Source of the DNA: Candidatus Saccharimonadia bacterium
GTDB taxonomy: Bacteria > Patescibacteriota > Saccharimonadia > Saccharimonadales > Saccharimonadaceae
DNA: 11,679 bases
Reading direction: 5' to 3'
Assembly: GCA_023257145.1 (NCBI GenBank)
Contig: JALRDA010000017.1
Location: 1 to 11,679, forward strand
Shown: positions 5,790 to 11,679 of the stretch, one piece after another
Layout of the letters: each line of letters opens with the position of its first letter
How positions within the stretch are numbered: the stretch's first letter is position 1
Notes under the pieces: generated by a model
Told to the model about the DNA's origin: nothing
Database searches by the model: none
The model's input: only the letters and a program-made list of their open reading frames with translations
Translations under genes and position numbers: made by a program

Positions 5790-5839
5790 ATCCATGTTCC
5801 CCTTATTATTTACACATTACGTCCCTTTGCCGAGTGTTT

Positions 5840-5863
5840 CAGTTAAGCAGTCATTGCTTACTG
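5840..5863. promoter_or_regulatory. Inverted repeat upstream of the 60-aa gene
   Basis: CAGTTAAGCA (5840-5849) is mirrored by TGCTTACTG (5855-5863) with one unpaired base in the arm. It lies about 50 bases upstream of the gene start and just downstream, on the minus strand, of a TATAGT that could serve as -10 (5877-5872). That is where an operator or a 5'-UTR hairpin would sit. Confidence 0.35.
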
Positions 5864-5921
5864 AATGTACTTACTATAGCGTTTATGGCTAGGCGGTGAG
5901 TATGAAAGTATTCACAGATTT

Positions 5922-5939
5922 TGTGTAATAATTTTCACA
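5922..5939. promoter_or_regulatory. TGTG/CACA inverted-repeat site
   Basis: On the minus strand TGTGAAAATTATTACACA has TGTGAAA and TTACACA arms. A further TTCACA half-site lies at 5911-5916. It resembles the palindrome at 3045-3060 but has N8 in place of N6 between TGTGA and ACACA. It lies downstream of the signalling operon terminator and upstream of the 60-residue gene. Operator function is inference. Confidence 0.3.
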
Positions 5940-5953
5940 TTTTTATTTTTACC

Positions 5954-5994
5954 CATAAAAAATAACAGAGTGTGCCATTGCTCCTCTGTTATTT
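5954..5994 (-). terminator. Intrinsic terminator of the phosphorelay cluster
   Basis: On the minus strand AAATAACAGAG (5994-5984) pairs perfectly with CTCTGTTATTT (5970-5960) across a 13-base loop. A T-rich run follows down to about 5954. It begins 6 bases after the stop of the last receiver gene, so the signalling transcript ends here. Confidence 0.85.
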
Positions 5995-5999
5995 AGTAT

Positions 6000-6389
6000 T
6001 TACTGATGATGTACGTCGATGTCGTCAACTAGCTTCAACAGCTCTTTTGGCGATGCCCAGGCCTTTAGAACGTAGCGTTCTGCACCCAGATCATACGCTT
6101 CGTCAACTTCTTGTTGCATGTCGTAATTGCTAAAGACAATCACTTTCACGTGTTTATGTAGTTTCTTTGGCTGATATTCCTTCAAAAACTCTATTCCGTC
6201 CATAACAGGCATACGTAAATCTAAAAAGATAATGTCGGGTTCCTGTTCACCAACTAGGCGCAAGGCTTCTTTGCCGTCATGCGCTGTTCGAGTAATATGT
6301 CCGCTGCTTTCAAGAATCATTTTGTAGGCTTCATTAAGCGAGGGATCATCTTCGACCACTAGTATGTTTTTTGGAATTTTCTTGACCAT
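6000..6389 (-). CDS. Single-domain response regulator (CheY-like receiver)
   Basis: A free-standing receiver domain of 129 residues, the usual size, with no output domain. Asp14 and Asp15 form the acidic metal-binding pocket. Asp57 in FLDLRMP is the phosphoacceptor. Ser87 takes the Thr/Ser switch position and Lys109 is the conserved Lys. The usual KP after that Lys is replaced by KAWASP, a small oddity in the beta5-alpha5 loop. AGAGGT precedes ATG 6389 at suitable distance. It is the last gene of the cluster, 49 bases after the receiver-kinase hybrid and directly before a terminator. The adjacent kinase is its most likely phosphodonor. With no DNA-binding domain it must act by protein contact or as a phosphate shuttle or sink. 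Confidence 0.95.
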   Translation of the reverse strand: MVKKIPKNILVVEDDPSLNEAYKMILESSGHITRTAHDGKEALRLVGEQEPDIIFLDLRMPVMDGIEFLKEYQPKKLHKHVKVIVFSNYDMQQEVDEAYDLGAERYVLKAWASPKELLKLVDDIDVHHQ

Positions 6390-6438
6390 TTTAACCTCTG
6401 CTTTCAGTCTAATTAATTCATGTTTACTCGTCGCGAGA

Positions 6439-7593
6439 CTAGACCGTACTCTCTAGCATAGAGGTCGAACGAATCTTAGGCAAGTGTATTGTAAACTTTG
6501 TCCCTTTGCCAGCCGCCGATTCAAGAGTCAGACTGCCTTGATGTAGGTCGATAATTTTCTTCGCCCAGTACAGCCCCAGCCCTGTTCCACCAACCTGTGT
6601 CGACAATGGATTTTCAATTCGAGAGAACTTTTCGAACAAGCGATCTTGATCTTCAGGCTTAATGCCAACCCCATTATCAATAATGGCGATTTGCGCTTCA
6701 TGAGCATGCTCGGCCAACTTAACGACCACCTTCTTGTCCTCACCCGAATATTTACTGGCATTATCCAGCAAGTTCTCAATCACCATGCGGATCGTGTCAC
6801 GGTCAAAGTGTAGCATTAAGTCACCTGGGGCAGGCCTGAATTCAACGGTTTGCCGTCGTTTTTTAAATGTTTCTCGTTGCTCTTTAATAACATCGTTAAT
6901 GAGCGTTATAACGTCAACGTCTGTTTTACGCAGACGTACCTTGCCGGCGTCAACCTGAGCGACTTTCAGCAGATCTGAAACGATGCGAAGCTGCCGTTCA
7001 TTACTTTCGTTAGCCTTTTCCAATACCGAGCGCTGTGTATCGGTTAAGTCGCCAACAAACCCTTCCAGCACCATACCTAAATACTGTTTGACCCCAGTAG
7101 CGGGAGTACGAAGTTGGTGTGAGGCCAGTGAAATAAATTCATCCTTAGCTCGATTTAGTTCAATCAAATACTTGAGGCGTTGCTCTTCAAACTGCTTGCG
7201 CTCTAACGAATAATACAACGTACGAGCCAATAACTCAGCGTTAAACGACCCCTTAACCAAGTAGTCGGCAGCGGCTAACTTCATAGACTTCTTTTCGATC
7301 TCTCGATCACCTACACCTGTTAGCAGGATGAATGGCTCGGAGCGCTTGTACGGCTGTGCGTATTCAAGAAGCTCCAGGCCAGTGTGTGCACCCAACCTGT
7401 AATCAACTAGATAAATATCGTGTTGGCGTCCGCTAATCAACTCCTTCGCTTCATCATATTCTGCCGTCCAAGACAATTGAAATGGTGAATCAGGGATAGC
7501 GTTAAATACCCGACTGATGATCAGGTAGTCGTCCTCATCGTCGTCGACAAGGAGTACTTTAATGACTTTATTTTGTGGCGTGTTCATCTGCAT
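6439..7593 (-). CDS. Receiver-histidine-kinase hybrid (REC-HisKA-HATPase)
   Basis: A soluble 384-residue protein with an N-terminal receiver followed by a kinase core, the reverse of classical hybrid kinases. Receiver, about 11-130: DDD at 17-19, phosphoacceptor Asp64 in LVDYRLG, Thr92, Lys114. A coiled linker (about 131-150) leads to the HisKA helix pair with His159 in ASHQLRTP. The ATPase domain has N278 (N-box NLLDNASKYS), DNGVG (306-310), an F-box LFEKFSR and GGTGLGLY (335-342). All catalytic marks are intact. There is no membrane helix, so it takes its input through the receiver. Likely role: accept phosphate state from the upstream kinase/receiver pair and pass a signal to the following receiver. 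Its start overlaps the upstream receiver gene by 26 bases (ATG 7593; an in-frame ATG at 7587 is also possible). No strong SD is seen, which fits translational coupling. Confidence 0.95.
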   Translation of the reverse strand: MQMNTPQNKVIKVLLVDDDEDDYLIISRVFNAIPDSPFQLSWTAEYDEAKELISGRQHDIYLVDYRLGAHTGLELLEYAQPYKRSEPFILLTGVGDREIEKKSMKLAAADYLVKGSFNAELLARTLYYSLERKQFEEQRLKYLIELNRAKDEFISLASHQLRTPATGVKQYLGMVLEGFVGDLTDTQRSVLEKANESNERQLRIVSDLLKVAQVDAGKVRLRKTDVDVITLINDVIKEQRETFKKRRQTVEFRPAPGDLMLHFDRDTIRMVIENLLDNASKYSGEDKKVVVKLAEHAHEAQIAIIDNGVGIKPEDQDRLFEKFSRIENPLSTQVGGTGLGLYWAKKIIDLHQGSLTLESAAGKGTKFTIHLPKIRSTSMLESTV

Positions 7594-8032
7594 TAGGAAG
7601 TTCTACAATCTCAAACCAATAGGTACCAAGCGTCTTCATGACCGTGATTAGGTTTTCGAATGTGACTGGTTTAGTAATAAATGAGTTGCTGCCAAGTTGA
7701 TATGATCGATACACATCTTCCTCTGCCTTGGAAGTTGTAAATACAACGACGGGAATGTTCGCAAACTCGGGTGTGGATTTGATGACCTTTAAAGCCTCGC
7801 GACCATCTAGCCGCGGCATATTAAGATCGAGTAGGATGACGCCCGGTCGAGTGATAGTCTGCCCCTCGTATTCACCACGTGCAAACAGATAGTCAAGCAG
7901 TTCTTCACCATCCTTGACACGAACAAGTGTATTTAACAGCTTACTCTCCTTAAGCGCCTTCTTTGTTAGTACGTAATCATCATCGTCATCATCAGCCATC
8001 AAAATGGTAATTGAACCTTTATCAGTGATCAT
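7568..8032 (-). CDS. Rcp1-like single-domain response regulator
   Basis: A 154-residue receiver without an output domain, of the longer Rcp1-like type that commonly pairs with phytochrome-like kinases. ADDDDDD (13-19) forms the acidic pocket. Asp69 in LLDLNMPRLDG is the phosphoacceptor. Thr99 in VFTTS and Lys121 in ITKP complete the site. The insertion LFARGEYEG (49-57) is typical of this subgroup. Its SD, AAGGAG, is formed by the last codons of the upstream kinase (KE), and its ATG lies 2 bases after that stop. It is therefore tightly coupled to the kinase and is presumably its direct partner. The following hybrid gene overlaps its 3' end. Confidence 0.95.
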   Translation of the reverse strand: MITDKGSITILMADDDDDDYVLTKKALKESKLLNTLVRVKDGEELLDYLFARGEYEGQTITRPGVILLDLNMPRLDGREALKVIKSTPEFANIPVVVFTTSKAEEDVYRSYQLGSNSFITKPVTFENLITVMKTLGTYWFEIVELPNADEHATK

Positions 8033-8034
8033 TG

Positions 8035-10260
8035 TTATTGCTCCTTATGCTTTATCGGTAAACTTATAATAAACGTTGATCCGGCCCCTGGCTTGCTCGT
8101 TGCGCTAATCTTTCCACCGTAGCGTTCGACGATTTTGCGACAAACAGCCAAGCCTATTCCTGTTCCATCATACGCCTCTTTTCCGTGTAGACGCTGAAAA
8201 ACAGAGAAAATTCGATCAAGATATTTCTCGTCAAAACCAATTCCGTTATCTGTAATATGTATTTCAAAGTATTTATCATCCCGTGCGCGCGGCTGGACAG
8301 TAACGTCAACCTTTGGTGGTTCGTCAGGCTTATGGAACTTCAATGCATTTCCAATCAAGTTCTGGAACAATTGACGCATATGGGTTGTATCCGCCCATAC
8401 GGCCGGCAACATTTCGACATTCACTTCGCCGTGCTTTTCGTCAATACGCGTCTCTAGGTCGCTCAGAACTTCTTTCACAACCACATTTAAATCAATCTGC
8501 TTGATATCCTGCGGCTTGGTAGTCACCCGCGAGAATGCCAGTAGATCCTGGATCAAAATACTCATTCGCGATGCGGCGCTGCGCATACGATTCAAGTATT
8601 CCTCGCCTTCACCGAGCTTGTCCTTGTACTCACTTTCCAGCAGATCGCCAAATGCCTGAATCTTGCGTAGTGGCTCTTGCAGATCGTGTGAAGCGACATA
8701 GGCAAAATCTTGCAGCTCTTGATTACTGCGAGCGAGGTTCTTCGAATAAATCTGCAGCTCGCGTTCAATCTTTTGACTGCGGCGAATTTCACGCTCAAGT
8801 CCATCATTCGTATCAACCAGTTGTCGCGTTCTTTCGGCCACTTTTGTTTCAAGCAGATTATTGTTTGCCTCGAGCTTTTGCTGCAACAATTTACGCTCTT
8901 TTAGCTCACGCTGAGCCGACTGGAAAAGGTTCGCATTATACACCGCCAGCGCTGCACGGTTTGCAAGCCCTTTTGCCATTTCGATATCAGAGGCTTTGTA
9001 ATGCATACGCGATTCAGTCGAAATCAAGCTAATAGCACCGATCTGCTTACCGTCCAGCTTCATTGGGACGATAATCACTGAACTAAAGCCGATACTGCGC
9101 ATTAATTCTAGCTCTTTTTTATCCTTTGCCGACGCAACAAGAAGTTCATCAGTAATCTCTGGATAGTATTCCGGCTCTCCTGTCCGGAGTACTTTTGGGA
9201 TACCGGTCGGATCATCGAGTTTTGGTGCGCCCTGCTTTTCGTACAATTCCTGCGCCCATTTCACCTTTTCTGGATCTTTATGGACGGTTGCGACACGCTG
9301 AATTTCATCACCTTCCAGTAAATCAATCGTACACCAGTCAGCAATATCAGGGACGACCATGTTCGCAATGGTACTAAGCGTGACTGTCTTGTCTCGAGAT
9401 GCGGCAAATTGTGTGCTTGCTGCAGTCAAAAACTTCAAATTGTTTTCGGCAGTTTTACGATCGGTAATATCAACGATAACACCGGGAAAACTAATTACAG
9501 CACCAGTATCGTCAAGATTAACGTGACCACGTGCAATCACCCAGCGCACATCTTTGTTATGATCAAAGGTGCGATATTCACTTTCATATAAGCTCTTTTT
9601 GGCGATTGCACCTTCAATTTCTGACGCAACTCTACCCCGATCAGACGGATGAATTGAATTGATGAAAATATCAAGTGTTAGCCCCTCTTCGAGCGATACT
9701 GTCGATAATCCAAACATCGATGCGAGGTTTTTATCGGCAAACACTTTATTTTGTTTTAAATCCCAAAACCATGTGCCGATTGAACTGTTCGCCAGCGTCT
9801 GATCAAGGCGAGCCTCTGCCATATTGAGTTTTTCGGCAGTCATCACCTTCTCGGTAATGTCTTCGGTTGACTGATACACGGCAACGACTTTACGTTCTTT
9901 ATCAAATACGGGATGGTGTGTTACCGACCAGTATTTTGTCGTATATTCACCAGTATGATCCTTAAGATCATAGTTGAGTCGTGGCATTTCATCCGGCTTC
10001 CCCGTCTTGATTACTCGCTTGATCGATTCGCGTAACTGACTAACGCCTGTTGTCAGATACTCTTCTGACGTGTCAGGAAACGCCTCTAGTAGCGGCTTAC
10101 CGAGAACATCTTCCCGTTTTACCATGGCAATCGTAGCATGCGCCTCATTCTCTTCAATAATAGTCAGATCGGGATCAGTTGCGTCAAATACGATAAACGG
10201 TGCTGATAGCGCTTGAAATAGTTCTTTGTGGTCCAATGCGGATTTTGTGTCTAAAGCCAT
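8035..10260 (-). CDS. Soluble sensor histidine kinase, PAS-PAS-GAF-HisKA-HATPase
   Basis: A 741-residue sensor kinase without membrane segments, so it senses an internal signal. A PAS domain spans about 15-137 and ends in a PAC-like VYQSTEDITEK. A second PAS (about 153-270) has TWFWDL, IHPSDR and VIVDITDRK. GAF spans about 285-445. A coiled coil covers 445-515. HisKA has phospho-His525 in ASHDLQEPLRKI, the form found in phytochrome-like kinases. HATPase has N638 in NLIGNALKFH, DNGIGF (671-676), an F-box FSVFQRLHG and GTGIGLAV (699-706). No Cys typical of bilin attachment is evident in the GAF, so a phytochrome is unlikely; the ligand is unknown. ATG 10260 is preferred: an in-frame TTG at 10287 would add nine residues, and neither has a clear SD. 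A promoter lies upstream. It is the first gene of the phosphorelay cluster. Confidence 0.95.
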   Translation of the reverse strand: MALDTKSALDHKELFQALSAPFIVFDATDPDLTIIEENEAHATIAMVKREDVLGKPLLEAFPDTSEEYLTTGVSQLRESIKRVIKTGKPDEMPRLNYDLKDHTGEYTTKYWSVTHHPVFDKERKVVAVYQSTEDITEKVMTAEKLNMAEARLDQTLANSSIGTWFWDLKQNKVFADKNLASMFGLSTVSLEEGLTLDIFINSIHPSDRGRVASEIEGAIAKKSLYESEYRTFDHNKDVRWVIARGHVNLDDTGAVISFPGVIVDITDRKTAENNLKFLTAASTQFAASRDKTVTLSTIANMVVPDIADWCTIDLLEGDEIQRVATVHKDPEKVKWAQELYEKQGAPKLDDPTGIPKVLRTGEPEYYPEITDELLVASAKDKKELELMRSIGFSSVIIVPMKLDGKQIGAISLISTESRMHYKASDIEMAKGLANRAALAVYNANLFQSAQRELKERKLLQQKLEANNNLLETKVAERTRQLVDTNDGLEREIRRSQKIERELQIYSKNLARSNQELQDFAYVASHDLQEPLRKIQAFGDLLESEYKDKLGEGEEYLNRMRSAASRMSILIQDLLAFSRVTTKPQDIKQIDLNVVVKEVLSDLETRIDEKHGEVNVEMLPAVWADTTHMRQLFQNLIGNALKFHKPDEPPKVDVTVQPRARDDKYFEIHITDNGIGFDEKYLDRIFSVFQRLHGKEAYDGTGIGLAVCRKIVERYGGKISATSKPGAGSTFIISLPIKHKEQ

Positions 10261-10312
10261 AGTTCTTAAAAGTAGTAATGCAGCCAATCATCTGCGGTAG
10301 TGTCTACGTGTA

Positions 10313-10340
10313 ATTATACGTGCGATCCAATCTGATGCAA
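10313..10340 (-). promoter_or_regulatory. Promoter of the phosphorelay cluster
   Basis: On the minus strand a perfect TATAAT (10318-10313) lies 16 bases after TTGCAT (10340-10335), a partial -35. Transcription would begin near 10306, giving a leader of about 45 bases before ATG 10260. The -10 is embedded in the near-palindrome ACGTGTAATTATACGT (10307-10322), a possible operator that could block polymerase. Confidence 0.55.
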
Positions 10341-10343
10341 CAA

Positions 10344-10372
10344 GCAAATAGAGCGGCGTACGCTCTATTTGC
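10344..10372 (-). terminator. Probable terminator hairpin after the GlsB-like gene
   Basis: GCAAATAGAGCG (10344-10355) and CGCTCTATTTGC (10361-10372) form a perfect 12-bp stem with a 5-base loop. On the minus strand it lies 20 bases past the GlsB-like stop. It is followed by TTGTTGC, a poor T-tract, so efficiency is uncertain. It sits just upstream of the kinase promoter and would insulate the two transcripts. Confidence 0.55.
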
Positions 10373-10392
10373 ATATAAATGTACAAGGCAAA

Positions 10393-10665
10393 TTATACGC
10401 GGTGAGCGGTTCGTCCAGTTGCCGCCTTGACGATTGCAAGGAGAATAACTGCACCAATAATTGCGACGATAACACCGGTAATACTAAATGTTTCAGGTGC
10501 CGTACCGGTCATCATTCGCACTAAGAATCCACCGATAAACGCACCGATGATACCAACGACAATATTTGCCATTGCACCCATTTCGGCGTCTGTGCGCATA
10601 ATCTTTGATGCGATCCATCCTGCCAATGCACCTACGATGATCCAAGTAATAATTTCCATAATCAT
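10393..10665 (-). CDS. GlsB/YeaQ/YmgE-family membrane protein (transglycosylase-associated)
   Basis: A 90-residue protein of the GlsB/YeaQ/YmgE family (Pfam Transgly_assoc), close to the usual 80-90 residues. Three membrane helices are visible at about 4-20, 33-50 and 62-80. They are Gly-rich with the family patterns VGALAGWIASKIM (11-23) and GIIGAFIGGFL (38-48). ATG 10665 follows AAGGGAGA at about 8 bases; a second ATG two codons on (10659) is possible. The family name is historical. Members are small integral membrane proteins often induced by envelope or acid stress, and a transglycosylase role is not established. It stands alone, between the DUF916 gene upstream and a hairpin plus the kinase promoter downstream. 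No strong promoter is seen; TATGAT near 10700 is a weak candidate. Confidence 0.93.
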   Translation of the reverse strand: MIMEIITWIIVGALAGWIASKIMRTDAEMGAMANIVVGIIGAFIGGFLVRMMTGTAPETFSITGVIVAIIGAVILLAIVKAATGRTAHRV

Positions 10666-10808
10666 TGTTGTGTCTCCCTTTTTACGTTGTTTCTGGTCCT
10701 ATCATAGAATTTAATTAGCAAACGAACTGTAAAAATTATCACTAAATCATCAATTTGCTTGATCCATATCACAAGGCCTATCTTCGATAACACTTTTGCC
10801 TTTAATCG

Positions 10809-11679
10809 CTACTGTCGGTTGAAGTGAATCCGGCTGCGCCTATAGGGGTGACGACGATTTCGCACGAATACCCAGACGCCAATACCAACACCTGTTACCA
10901 GCAACCCGCCTGCAATTCCAACGATCAATATTTCTTTCGGGATGACCCAGAAGGACCGTGTGGCTTCAATTGTCTGGTTTGTTTGACCATAAGTGAACAC
11001 GGCTTTTACCGTGTAATGGCCGAATCCATTGATTTTATCAAGTGGAACTTCCCAGCGCCGGGCGCTTTCTGGCAAGATCATGTCGCGAGGGTTTTTATTG
11101 TTAAAATCGGTCTCGTAAATTACCTTTTCACTTTTCAGCAGTGAAATTTTACCAAACGGACCAATTTGCACATCACTACTACTAAACAGACGAATGAATG
11201 CCTCGATATTCTGCGCGTCAATAAAATATGAGCCCGACTTCCCGTTTTGCTGAATAGAAAAGTCGGTCAAGTCGAGTTTTTGGGTTGTCTTTCCCGGAAC
11301 TGTCATTAATACCAGCGACGCGACACTGGCGCTCAGATTGACCTGACCACCGTTATCTGGCGTACTGGGCGCGAAACGTATAGCGCCAAAATAGCCGCCG
11401 GGTCGTGCTTCGTTTGGCACAGTTATGGTAACGGTCACCGCCTTTGCCTGCCTAGCGGGGATAGTAACGTCCGCTAGTGGCTCCATGAAGCGTTTTAGGC
11501 TGTGGGATGGCGCAAACTGACTGTCGTCTAAAATAAGTGCAGGCGTTCCCTTCTCATCTGCTGAAACAAAATCATTCACTGTCGATCGCAGAGTAATCGA
11601 CGATCTGGTCAAGTTCGTACTGTTACCGGCACTTTTTTGGTTTCGCCGGGTTTTATTTCAATATCAGTGCGAAGCGGCG
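10809..11679 (-). CDS. DUF916 (WxL-interacting-like) surface protein, partial and frameshifted
   Basis: An envelope protein of the DUF916 type (WxL-interacting protein, peptidoglycan-binding domain), a family of Ig-like, cell-wall-associated proteins anchored by a C-terminal helix. The gene enters from the right edge and stops at TAG 10811-10809. From the edge to about 11615 one frame reads the family's N-terminal strand, DIEIKPGETKKVPVTVR, then meets TGA (11611-11609). The neighbouring frame continues from 11615 as NLTRSSITLRSTVNDF. One missing base between them, most simply an A in CGA-AAC, breaks the frame. Further on are VPNEARPGGYFGAIRF, the family signature, a second beta-rich domain, a membrane helix (IVGIAGGLLVTGVGIGVWVFV) and a basic cytoplasmic tail with RNRRHPYRRSR. 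A TTG at 11612 could be read as a start but lies inside the domain. The gene is either a recent pseudogene or carries an indel error. Confidence 0.85.

Noticed and set aside
8535..9032. Plus-strand frame of 165 codons
   Set aside because: It is antisense inside the sensor-kinase gene, where the minus frame is full of conserved kinase and GAF motifs.
10261..10287. TTG start at 10287 for the sensor kinase
   Set aside because: It has no SD, and the nine added residues are not part of the PAS domain; ATG 10260 is simpler. The choice is not certain.
11610..11612. TTG 11612 as the true start of the DUF916 protein
   Set aside because: The upstream neighbouring frame encodes the missing first strand of the same domain (KPGETKKVPVTV), so the break is a frameshift and not a start.
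11605..11620. Programmed -1 ribosomal frameshift in the DUF916 gene
   Set aside because: There is no canonical slippery heptamer or clear downstream structure at the junction. A one-base indel explains it more simply.
1..11679. CRISPR array, tRNA, rRNA, insertion sequence or alternative genetic code
   Set aside because: No regularly spaced repeats, cloverleaf, rRNA-like segment or transposase was seen. TGA ends genes and is not needed as a sense codon in any intact frame.

Overview
The window looks like a piece of a Patescibacteria (CPR) genome, most probably a Saccharibacteria (TM7) relative. The pointers are a DUF916-type surface protein, secreted repeat proteins with an FxYDPxTNKW-like N-terminal motif, compact operons and strong AGGAGG Shine-Dalgarno (SD) sites. 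The genetic code is standard: TAA, TAG and TGA all end genes, and no long frame needs TGA read through, which argues against the Gly-TGA code of Gracilibacteria/Absconditabacteria. The taxonomic call is inference; no marker gene is present.

Left block (1-2966, minus strand): three exported or membrane proteins of unknown function. The first is a large secreted protein that runs off the left edge (523 codons visible). It carries four repeats of about 96 residues built around a core of the form SGxAxVxxNTTAGxAxTGxA. The second is a 199-residue secreted protein with two copies of a related unit at the same 96-residue spacing. The third is a Ser/Thr-rich, single-span membrane protein. A CRP/FNR-type palindrome lies between this block and the next.

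Plus-strand pair (3168-4931): a divergent diacylglycerol/lipid-kinase-like protein, apparently leaderless behind an extended -10 promoter, and a YpfJ-type neutral zinc metallopeptidase. The peptidase gene meets a small membrane-protein gene tail to tail, the two stop codons sharing CTAG.

Small-gene block (4928-5789, minus strand): a 102-residue membrane protein preceded by a 17-codon leader ORF that carries its SD. Behind a strong intrinsic terminator lie two small unknown genes of 38 and 60 codons. The flank of this terminator resembles that of the next terminator upstream, so an intergenic unit may be duplicated.

Signalling block (6000-10260, minus strand): a four-gene phosphorelay cluster. 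In transcription order it holds a soluble PAS-PAS-GAF histidine kinase, an Rcp1-like single-domain receiver, a receiver-histidine-kinase hybrid with the receiver at the N-terminus, and a second single-domain receiver. A promoter precedes the first kinase and an intrinsic terminator follows the last receiver. No DNA-binding or enzymatic output domain is encoded, so the target lies elsewhere or works by protein contact.

Right block (10393-11679, minus strand): a GlsB/YeaQ/YmgE-type three-helix membrane protein and a DUF916 surface protein. The DUF916 gene is split by a one-base frameshift near 11613-11617 and runs off the right edge. No rRNA, tRNA, CRISPR array or insertion sequence was recognised.
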